Source: Candidatus Fermentibacteraceae bacterium (GTDB taxonomy: Bacteria > Fermentibacterota > Fermentibacteria > Fermentibacterales > JCC-6). Taken from it: a stretch of 11,623 nt of DNA. The stretch covers positions 1 through 11,623 of the forward strand of contig JAGGYZ010000262.1 in the NCBI GenBank assembly GCA_021162285.1, written 5' to 3'. The position numbers and the translations under genes were made by a program. The first letter of the stretch is position 1. Every line of letters starts with the position of its first letter. The notes beneath the pieces were generated by a model. The model saw nothing but the letters and a program-made list of their open reading frames with translations. It searched no databases and was not told the origin of the DNA. Below, piece by piece: positions 6,923 to 11,623 of the stretch.

Positions 6923-7327
6923 CTACTCGGTGAATACCCTTACCGTGTCACCGTCAGCGCTGTCTACATTTACCTCAAGTTCACGCAGAGCTTCGATGAG
7001 CTCGTTTGTGGGCAGGTCTCTCAGCATGGTCAGGTCTATCCCGTTTTCCTGCATTGTTTCCGCTGCCTCTGCAGGCATCAGTGCAGAGAGTTTTATTCCT
7101 GTTCTGATAAGACTCATTGGAATCTTTACATTGACTTTGTCTCCGTCTGTGCTGTTGACCACAACCCGCAGATACCGCGGAGAAGTTCTGTTGCTGTCTG
7201 TTTTTTCCTCCGGTGTGTCTGTGATACTTTCAGAAGCGGTTACCTTTTCCAGAAGAGAAGAAGCTTCATCTGCGGTGATTTTACCTTCAGAAAGCATTTC
7301 CAGTATTTTCATCCTTGAATCGCTCAT
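6923..7327 (-). CDS. SHOCT-like domain protein of unknown function
   Basis: The 134-residue acidic, soluble protein has two parts. Residues 4-28 form the short SHOCT/YvlB-N-like helical hairpin (RMKILEMLSEGKITADEASSLL). Residues about 50-134 hold a beta/alpha domain starting YLRVVVNSTDGDKVNVKIPMSLI and ending VNVDSADGDTVRVF, two similar 'DGDxV' strands that could pair. From memory, this arrangement is common in proteins encoded next to DUF2089 genes, which is the context here. No catalytic motif is visible. ATG 7327 follows AAAGGAGA at a good distance, and the upstream membrane-protein gene ends 12 nt before, so both share the mRNA. Its biochemical role is unknown. Confidence 0.75.
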   Translation of the reverse strand: MSDSRMKILEMLSEGKITADEASSLLEKVTASESITDTPEEKTDSNRTSPRYLRVVVNSTDGDKVNVKIPMSLIRTGIKLSALMPAEAAETMQENGIDLTMLRDLPTNELIEALRELEVNVDSADGDTVRVFTE

Positions 7328-7339
7328 TACCGGTCTCCT

Positions 7340-7588
7340 TTACACAAATGACAGAAATATTCTGTCGCCGTTTTTGCTGTCAATATCAACAGTCAGCCCG
7401 TGAAGACCAACGATGACCCACCAGACAAGGTGTGCGTTCTGCAGTATGTTTCCGTAACTTTTATTGTGAAAAAATGGGCTTGCAATCATTGCTGCAGGAA
7501 CCACAGGAAGAAGTATCAGCCAGACTGCAAACCAGGGTAGAGGTATAATGAATCTACCAGTCTTAAAAAGAAGAAAGAACGCCGGCAT
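7340..7588 (-). CDS. Small membrane protein of the DUF2089 operon
   Basis: The 82-residue product has a strong hydrophobic segment at residues about 12-37 (FIIPLPWFAVWLILLPVVPA region) and a weaker one at about 53-66 (LVWWVIVGLHGL), then a short hydrophilic tail LTVDIDSKNGDRIFLSF. I recognise no named family. The start codon follows the DUF2089 stop with one base between (TGA-C-ATG), and the Shine-Dalgarno GGAGG lies inside the end of that gene, so translation is coupled. The SHOCT-like gene follows 12 nt downstream. The setting suggests that it anchors or senses for the two soluble partners; this is inference. The compact spacing, good ribosome-binding site and hydrophobic pattern argue for a real gene. 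Confidence 0.72.
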   Translation of the reverse strand: MPAFFLLFKTGRFIIPLPWFAVWLILLPVVPAAMIASPFFHNKSYGNILQNAHLVWWVIVGLHGLTVDIDSKNGDRIFLSFV

Positions 7589-7589
7589 G

Positions 7590-7937
7590 TCACAGAACCT
7601 CCAGCGCTTCCGAAACGGTTATTTCGCCTTTGTCCAGCTTTTCTATAACAACAGACTGAGAAGGATCCATCTTCATCCCCCTGTTAAGCTTCTCCACAAG
7701 TTTTTCAAGTCTTGCCCTGGCTGTAGGATAGCTTACCCCAAGTGCTTCCTGCAGTTTCTTTATAGACCCGAAGCTTCTTATGAAAGCGATGGCCAGAGCC
7801 TGGTCTTCGCTGTTGAGCCCGGCTAGAGCGTCTGTTTCAAATTGACCCACAACATAAAGATCACATGCGGTGCAGTGAAGCCTGACAGGTGTCAGCGGCT
7901 TTCCGCACGATGGACATCTGATATCACCAATATTCAT
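7590..7937 (-). CDS. DUF2089-like zinc-ribbon and helix-turn-helix protein
   Basis: The 115-residue protein begins with a zinc ribbon (Cys8, Cys11, Cys22, Cys25 in CPSCG and CTAC), followed by a helical domain with FIRSFGSIKKLQEALGVSY and PTARARLEKLVEKL (about 52-84), which reads as a helix-turn-helix and matches the DUF2089 family as I know it. A C-terminal hairpin LDKGEITVSEALEVL (101-115) resembles the SHOCT-like motif of the protein two genes on. I chose ATG 7937 because GGAGGT lies about 9 nt upstream and the zinc ribbon starts 7 residues in; a 12-residue extension to 7973 is open but would begin at the transcription start region. A DNA-binding regulator is likely, possibly autoregulatory given the inverted repeat around its promoter. 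It is first in a four-gene operon. Confidence 0.85.
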   Translation of the reverse strand: MNIGDIRCPSCGKPLTPVRLHCTACDLYVVGQFETDALAGLNSEDQALAIAFIRSFGSIKKLQEALGVSYPTARARLEKLVEKLNRGMKMDPSQSVVIEKLDKGEITVSEALEVL

Positions 7938-7957
7938 GCTGTACCTCCATTTCATTA

Positions 7958-8000
7958 AAACAAATATACTCAAAAATTAATAATGTCAAGGTATTTGTTT
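7958..8000. repeat. 9-bp inverted repeat flanking the DUF2089 promoter
   Basis: AAACAAATA (7958-7966) and TATTTGTTT (7992-8000) are exact inverted copies whose centres are 34 bp apart, about three helical turns, so both would face the same side of the DNA. One copy covers the -10 box and the other lies just upstream of the -35 box. A third, shorter related site ATATTTG occurs at 8005-8011. The placement suits a repressor that contacts two sites, but the region is AT-rich and chance matches are possible. Confidence 0.4.
7961..7989 (-). promoter_or_regulatory. Sigma-70-type promoter of the DUF2089 operon
   Basis: On the minus strand a perfect -35 TTGACA (7989-7984) is followed after 17 nt by TATTTG (7966-7961), with an alternative TATATT two bases earlier. 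Transcription would begin near 7954, leaving a leader of about 17 nt with the GGAGGT ribosome-binding site. Confidence 0.65.
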
Positions 8001-8026
8001 AATAATATTTGATATTCGGTGAGGTG

Positions 8027-8057
8027 TTGAATTCGGCGGCATTGACTCAGAGATAAT
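8027..8057 (+). promoter_or_regulatory. Candidate glgC promoter
   Basis: TTGAAT (8027-8032) and GATAAT (8052-8057) match consensus at four and five positions, but the spacing is 19 nt, longer than the ideal. An alternative is TTGACT (8042-8047) with GCTAAT (8064-8069) at 16 nt. The divergent 170-bp gap between DUF2089 and glgC must hold promoters for both sides; this is the less certain one. Confidence 0.3.
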
Positions 8058-8107
8058 ATTGTAGCTAATTAGAACCTGCACTGCAACAGTAAAAACGGGG
8101 GGTTGTT

Positions 8108-9370
8108 ATGGACATAGTCTCTGTTATTCTCGGTGGCGGCAGGGGAACCAGGCTTTTCCCGCTAACGCTTCACAGAAGCAAACCTGCCGTGCCTATCGGC
8201 GGTAAATACAGACTCATAGACATTCCGGTGTCCAACTGTGTGAACAACGGTATAAAGAAGATTCTCGTTCTTACGCAGTACAACAGTGAGAGCCTCAACA
8301 GACATGTGGGGCAGACCTACAGGTTTGACCGGTTCTCCGATGGATTTGTCTCTATACTGGCTGCAGAGCAGACTCCGGAAAACACAGACTGGTTTCAGGG
8401 TACAGCCGATGCAGTTCGTCAGGGGCTTGTTCACATACTTTCCCAGTGTTCTGATATGGTTCTGATTTTATCTGGCGACCAGCTGTATCGTATGGACTTT
8501 TCCAGCTTTATCAGTGAGTTTCAGGCATCCAATGCGGATATCAGTATCGCGACCAAGCCTGTAACTACCGGGGAGGCTCCAGGTCTGGGTATCATGCAGG
8601 TTGCAACAGATGGTGTTATCAGGGGGTTTGTAGAGAAACCATCCCCGGAGAGACTGTCAGCTCTTACCAGTGATCAGAAGGGAGTAACCGAAGAGCGTCC
8701 TTTCCTCGGCAGTATGGGAATCTATCTTTTTAAACCTGAAGTTCTCCGTAGAATTCTTATGGATGAAGACAGAGACAAGACCGATTTCGGAAAAGAAATT
8801 ATTCCAGACGCCATTCAGCGTTACAAGGTAACATCGTATCTGTTCAACGGATACTGGTCAGACATCGGAACCATAAGCAGCTTTTTCAAAGCAAATATAG
8901 ACATGGCTATGCCTGATCCCGAGTTTGATATGTACTCTAATTTCACCCCTCTTTACACCAGAGCAAGGGCACTGCCAGGAGCAAGAATCAAGAACACGGT
9001 ACTGAACAACACCATCGTGTGTGGAGCATCGGATATTGCAGGTGCGAAGATAGAAAACTCCATAATAGGGATAAGAAGCTACATTGGCTCCGGCACATCC
9101 ATAAGCAGCAGTATAAACATGGGAACCGATTTCTGGAGGGGGCATGCAAAGGACTCAGGTGCGGTCAACGCCAGCTACCCTGCTCTTGGTATCGGTAGAA
9201 ACTGTGTTATCAGAAACACGATACTGGATAAAAATGTCAGGTTGGGTAACGACGTTCGACTGGTTAACGAGGCTGGGTTGGACTTCTTTGACGGAGACGG
9301 TATATACATCCGGGACGGTATTATAGTTGTACCTAAGGGGGGCACCGTTCCAGACGGTACGGTGCTGTAA
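8108..9370 (+). CDS. glgC: Glucose-1-phosphate adenylyltransferase (ADP-glucose pyrophosphorylase)
   Basis: The 420-residue enzyme makes ADP-glucose from ATP and glucose-1-phosphate, the committed step of bacterial glycogen synthesis. The nucleotidyltransferase domain shows LGGGRGTRLFPLT (8-20), KPAVPIGGKYRLIDIPVSNC (25-44), WFQGTADAVRQ (95-105), SGDQLYRMD (122-130), and the glucose-1-phosphate site GFVEKP (173-178). The C-terminal part is a left-handed beta-helix. The end (GIGRNCVIRNTILDKN, then DGIYIRDGIIVVPKGGTVPDGTVL) resembles the cyanobacterial/plant form, not the longer enterobacterial one, and keeps the lysines at positions 375 and 410 that in that group bind the activator 3-phosphoglycerate. 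ATG 8108 follows a G-run (ACGGGGGG) at a good distance. No other glycogen genes are in the window; it seems to be transcribed alone. Confidence 0.95.
   Translation: MDIVSVILGGGRGTRLFPLTLHRSKPAVPIGGKYRLIDIPVSNCVNNGIKKILVLTQYNSESLNRHVGQTYRFDRFSDGFVSILAAEQTPENTDWFQGTADAVRQGLVHILSQCSDMVLILSGDQLYRMDFSSFISEFQASNADISIATKPVTTGEAPGLGIMQVATDGVIRGFVEKPSPERLSALTSDQKGVTEERPFLGSMGIYLFKPEVLRRILMDEDRDKTDFGKEIIPDAIQRYKVTSYLFNGYWSDIGTISSFFKANIDMAMPDPEFDMYSNFTPLYTRARALPGARIKNTVLNNTIVCGASDIAGAKIENSIIGIRSYIGSGTSISSSINMGTDFWRGHAKDSGAVNASYPALGIGRNCVIRNTILDKNVRLGNDVRLVNEAGLDFFDGDGIYIRDGIIVVPKGGTVPDGTVL
9341..9366. other. Hairpin at the 3' end of glgC
   Basis: GCACCGT (9342-9348) and ACGGTGC (9359-9365) form a 7-bp stem with an outer G-U pair and a 10-nt loop, inside the last codons of glgC and just past the stop of the convergent regulator gene. 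A smaller alternative stem, ACCGT/ACGGT (9344-9358), competes with it. No T-run follows in either direction, so it is at most a weak bidirectional terminator and may simply be coding sequence. Confidence 0.25.
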
Positions 9371-9372
9371 TG

Positions 9373-9669
9373 CTACTTTGAGATGACTTCTGCAAGTCGT
9401 CTGGCAAACTCTTTTTCATCTGGAATCTCGTCATAGTCCATAGCTACTGAAGACATCGCGTCTATGTAAGCTCTTATTATGGAGGCTTTTGTGATTCTCT
9501 GCTGCCTATTGTTCTTAGATCTGCTAGTTGAAACTGTTCTTACAATACGAGTTAGGACCTCTTCCTGATCGGGTCTGACTGGAACAGTAAGCCGAACAGA
9601 AGCCACCGACTGTTCTTCTATGTCTTTGATGCTGCTTACCAGGCCGGTGTTTCTTCCCATCTTTACCAT
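9373..9669 (-). CDS. Small probable ribbon-helix-helix regulator
   Basis: The 98-residue product carries a short strand SVRLTVPVR, a helix PDQEEVLTRIVRTV, a basic linker (SRSKNNRQQ) and a second helix RITKASIIRAYIDAM, the order and spacing expected of a ribbon-helix-helix DNA-binding fold (CopG/ParD-like). The acidic tail (DYDEIPDEKEFARRLAEVI) could be a protein-contact segment. I chose ATG 9669 because AGGAGGT (minus strand, 9681-9675) lies 5 nt upstream and a promoter precedes it; the frame is open for 22 more residues, but those would overlap the promoter. It ends 2 nt past the glgC stop in convergent orientation and shows no toxin gene beside it, so it is not an evident antitoxin. The fold call is from pattern only. 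Confidence 0.65.
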   Translation of the reverse strand: MVKMGRNTGLVSSIKDIEEQSVASVRLTVPVRPDQEEVLTRIVRTVSTSRSKNNRQQRITKASIIRAYIDAMSSVAMDYDEIPDEKEFARRLAEVISK

Positions 9670-9689
9670 AATGTACCTCCTGTGAACCA

Positions 9690-9717
9690 AAGATACATTT
9701 TTCAGAACCTGTGTCAA
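9690..9717 (-). promoter_or_regulatory. Sigma-70-type promoter of the ribbon-helix-helix gene
   Basis: On the minus strand TTGACA (9717-9712) is followed after 16 nt by TATCTT (9695-9690), a perfect -35 and a 4/6 -10. The AGGAGGT ribosome-binding site lies directly downstream, so the leader is very short. Confidence 0.6.
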
Positions 9718-9724
9718 TAGAAAT

Positions 9725-9748
9725 ATGAAATTCATCAGTTATGAAATT
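9725..9748. repeat. Palindrome and direct repeat next to the regulator promoter
   Basis: ATGAAATTCAT (9725-9735) is an exact palindrome with one central base, and ATGAAATT recurs at 9741-9748, a 16-nt repeat distance. Both lie within 8 to 31 nt upstream of the regulator's -35 box. Ribbon-helix-helix dimers often bind such repeated short sites, so this is a possible operator. Confidence 0.3.
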
Positions 9749-9754
9749 AGGGTA

Positions 9755-9783
9755 TTGACGAAGGGTGCGCATGTTAATAGTGT
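9755..9783 (+). promoter_or_regulatory. Weak candidate promoter for the pilM-pilN gene
   Basis: TTGACG (9755-9760) is five of six matches to the -35 consensus, and TAGTGT (9778-9783) is at the right spacing of 17 nt but only three of six matches. I see no better pair in the gap between the regulator and pilM. Confidence 0.22.
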
Positions 9784-9847
9784 AACAGCACAGTGAGGTA
9801 ACAGGTCCCGGTTTTTATTGGGATTAGCGGATTCCGGAGGTGATCAG

Positions 9848-9889
9848 ATGGTTGTTCGGAGTCGATTGCAGGGAGGGGAGACATGCTGA
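9848..9889 (+). CDS. Possible 13-codon leader ORF overlapping the pilM start
   Basis: ATG 9848 opens a 13-codon frame (MVVRSRLQGGETC) ending at TGA 9887-9889, which overlaps the pilM ATG at 9883. It is preceded 7 nt upstream by GGAGGTGATC (9836-9845), a full-length match to the 3' end of 16S rRNA and stronger than the pilM site itself. The peptide has no run of one amino acid that would mark an attenuator. The setup would allow a ribosome finishing the leader to restart at pilM. It could also be chance, since the pilM site (GGGAGGGGAG) is good on its own. Confidence 0.35.
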   Translation: MVVRSRLQGGETC

Positions 9890-11616
9890 TCTTTGGCGGG
9901 TCAGGTAAGTCGTCTGTTGGCTTGGATATCGGTAGCCATTCTGTTAAGGTGGTGGAGCTTCTTCGTTCGGGAAAGGGAATCAAGCTCAGCAAGTACGCCA
10001 TCGTTGAATTGCTTCCAGATACAGTTGTCGACGGAGAGGTGATCAACAGAGATCATCTGGTAGAGTCCATTAAAGATGCCCTTACAAAGTCTGGCATCAA
10101 AACGAAAACAGTTAGTTCGGCAGTTTCCGGTAGAAGCGTTATCGTTCGCCGAATCCCAATGGAAAAAATGACAGAGGCTCAGGCTCGTCAGGCAATTCAC
10201 TGGGAGGCGGAGCAGCACATTCCGTTCAGGGTAGACGAGGTGAGTATCGATTTCAAGATACTCAACGAGGAATCGTCTCCCGGGCAGATGGAAGTTCTTC
10301 TGGTTGCCGCCAAAAAGGAAGTAATCAACCTTCATCGAAGCGTTGTACAAGGTGCTGGTATCAAATCCTCGTCAGTGGATCTGGAACAGTTCGCGCTGCT
10401 CCGGGCATACGAGAACTCGTACCATCCTTCTGCAGACGAGTGTGTTACCATTTTGAATGTTGGTTCAGACAACACAAATCTGGTTATAACCAAGGGTGGC
10501 GTGCCAAGTTTTAACAGAGATATCGCCATGGGCGGAGCGAGGTTCATAGAAGCCATTCTCCGAACTTTAAGCGTAGACTACTCCACGGCAGAATCAATTC
10601 TTAAAGGTGATCTTCCTGAAGGAGTTTCCGAGGCGGATGTTAAAAATGCAGTGGGCAGTGTGCTTGAAGAGCTTTCCACAAGTGTGAGAAGATCTTTCAT
10701 CAGCTTCCAGGCTTCCGGAGAGAGCAGCCGAATCGATAAAATGCTGCTCAGCGGTGGTTGCTCACTTATGGCCGGTCTTGCAGAAACCCTGAGCGAACAT
10801 CATGGACTACCTGTAGAGAGGTTTGATGTTCTTGGTGATATTGAGCTTGATGGATCTCTTATGGGTGATGAAGCGGCTATGCATTCAGTTGAGGCTGTGA
10901 TTGCTGTGGCAGTCGGTCTTGCTCTCAAATCACTTGAGCCGGGCAGTCTTGATATTGATATTCTGCCTGCTGAAGAAAAGACCAGAAAGACTCGAAAATC
11001 AAGTGCTGCAGCTTCTCCCCTTCTCAGTATTCTGAGCTGGGCACCTCTGGGGCTTATAGTGGTGGGTGTTATAGTCTTGTTCATCCATTACACTGGTCTC
11101 ACAAAAACAAAGAATCAGCTTGACGATGAGATCAGTCAGAAAAACACAGAGATAGCAAGCATGCAGCAGCAGGTTTCAAGGCAGCAGGAGCTCGATGCTC
11201 TTGAAGCGCAGCTTACCGCGAAGAGGGCTGCGGTTGATGCTCTGTCTCTGGAACAGAAAAGCACTGTTTACATCCTTGAGTACCTGGTAAGGGCTCTTTA
11301 TCCCGAACAGGCGGAATTTGCCGAGGAGTCCGGTAAAAGTATCTACCTTACCGAGCTTTCACTTGGTGACAGCAACCTGCACATTTCGGGGATAGCAAGA
11401 ACCTGGGGAGATATAGTTGCCTTCCAGACCAGGCTTGAAGAAACAATGCCTGATGGTGTCAACCCGCTCTTTCTTCTGACGGACTTTGGACAGAATTACA
11501 ATGTGGCACCTGTTGTCGACGCCGGCGGCGGCGAAACCAGGTACCAGTTCAGTACTGACATAGGCATAAACCAGGCGTCGCTTGAACCACTTGTTGGCGA
11601 CTACGCCGGAATCTGA
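9883..11616 (+). CDS. pilM: PilM-PilN fusion, type IV pilus assembly protein
   Basis: The 577-residue protein joins two normally separate pilus (or type II secretion-like) alignment proteins. Residues 1-350 are PilM, an actin-like ATPase: GLDIGSHSVKVVEL (13-26), the 'EQHIPF' segment (110-115), the second phosphate loop LNVGSDNTNL (191-200) and SGGCSLMAGL (290-299). Residues 356-577 are PilN-like: LDIDILP (356-362) in place of PilN's N-terminal INLLP, a basic stretch, a membrane segment (about 384-403), a coiled coil (about 406-458), and a folded periplasmic domain. In the usual system PilM in the cytoplasm binds the INLLP tail of membrane protein PilN, linking the ATPase side to the envelope. 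Here the linker replaces that contact. ATG 9883 follows GGGAGGGGAG. The next gene should be pilO; the window ends 7 nt past the stop in TTGGGGG, perhaps its ribosome-binding site. PilM alone is 340-350 residues. Confidence 0.9.
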   Translation: MLIFGGSGKSSVGLDIGSHSVKVVELLRSGKGIKLSKYAIVELLPDTVVDGEVINRDHLVESIKDALTKSGIKTKTVSSAVSGRSVIVRRIPMEKMTEAQARQAIHWEAEQHIPFRVDEVSIDFKILNEESSPGQMEVLLVAAKKEVINLHRSVVQGAGIKSSSVDLEQFALLRAYENSYHPSADECVTILNVGSDNTNLVITKGGVPSFNRDIAMGGARFIEAILRTLSVDYSTAESILKGDLPEGVSEADVKNAVGSVLEELSTSVRRSFISFQASGESSRIDKMLLSGGCSLMAGLAETLSEHHGLPVERFDVLGDIELDGSLMGDEAAMHSVEAVIAVAVGLALKSLEPGSLDIDILPAEEKTRKTRKSSAAASPLLSILSWAPLGLIVVGVIVLFIHYTGLTKTKNQLDDEISQKNTEIASMQQQVSRQQELDALEAQLTAKRAAVDALSLEQKSTVYILEYLVRALYPEQAEFAEESGKSIYLTELSLGDSNLHISGIARTWGDIVAFQTRLEETMPDGVNPLFLLTDFGQNYNVAPVVDAGGGETRYQFSTDIGINQASLEPLVGDYAGI

Positions 11617-11623
11617 TTGGGGG

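Noticed and set aside
6881..7403. Long plus-strand frames (145 and 161 codons) across the SHOCT-like gene
   Set aside because: They are opposite a gene with a good ribosome-binding site and a recognised motif; their serine/valine-rich products look like antisense translation.
7938..7973. Longer start (12 extra residues) for the DUF2089-like protein
   Set aside because: The GGAGGT site fits ATG 7937, the extension has no ribosome-binding site, and it would run to about the transcription start predicted from the 7961-7989 promoter.
9670..9735. Longer start (22 extra residues) for the ribbon-helix-helix protein
   Set aside because: The extension covers the -35 and -10 boxes, and AGGAGGT is placed correctly for ATG 9669.
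9373..9772. Toxin-antitoxin pair with the small regulator as antitoxin
   Set aside because: No second small gene lies beside it; the neighbours on both sides are glgC and pilM.
1..11623. Mobile element, prophage or CRISPR array
   Set aside because: No transposase, integrase, terminal repeats or regularly spaced repeats were seen; gene order looks like stable chromosomal housekeeping.

Overview
The window comes from the chromosome of a bacterium, most likely a diderm (Gram-negative-type) one. It has housekeeping genes (leucine and amino-sugar biosynthesis, a tRNA, glycogen synthesis), a type IV pilus assembly gene and a probable outer-membrane beta-barrel. Genes are tightly packed, Shine-Dalgarno sequences are strong and sigma-70-like promoters are readable. 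Base composition is moderate and arginine is often AGA/AGG. I cannot name the lineage. The mixture (a short archaeal-like LeuD, a GEGNGG-type phosphohexomutase, a plant/cyanobacterial-type GlgC, a PilM-PilN fusion) suggests an under-sampled phylum rather than a proteobacterium, but that is inference. I see no insertion sequence, phage gene or CRISPR array.

Layout. Positions 1-1718 (+): the end of a leuC-type dehydratase large subunit, the small subunit leuD, and an overlapping gene for a small probable outer-membrane beta-barrel. A good promoter inside the end of the barrel gene precedes tRNA-Thr(CGU) at 1743-1818. Only 29 nt later comes glmM-glmS-yihY (1848-5882, +), all overlapping. glmM and glmS together supply glucosamine-1-phosphate for UDP-GlcNAc, hence peptidoglycan and lipopolysaccharide; the YihY-type membrane protein rides along. 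Positions 5866-7937 (-): a convergent four-gene operon reading DUF2089-like zinc-ribbon/HTH protein, small membrane protein, SHOCT-like protein, and a degenerate YchF/Obg-like protein that has lost the P-loop lysine. It has a clear promoter at 7961-7989 framed by a 9-bp inverted repeat. Divergent from it is glgC (8108-9370, +). Convergent with glgC is a small probable ribbon-helix-helix regulator (9373-9669, -) with its own promoter. Finally, a PilM-PilN fusion (9883-11616, +) begins a probable type IV pilus assembly operon that runs out of the window; its start overlaps a 13-codon leader ORF with an excellent ribosome-binding site.

The parts least like standard annotation are the DUF2089/membrane/SHOCT/pseudo-YchF operon (shared LxxGxITxxEA motif in two of its proteins, ribosome-binding site buried in an 11-bp hairpin, broken P-loop), the PilM-PilN fusion that keeps the PilN 'INLLP' motif as an internal linker, and the tRNA placed as a likely 5' leader of the glmM-glmS transcript.
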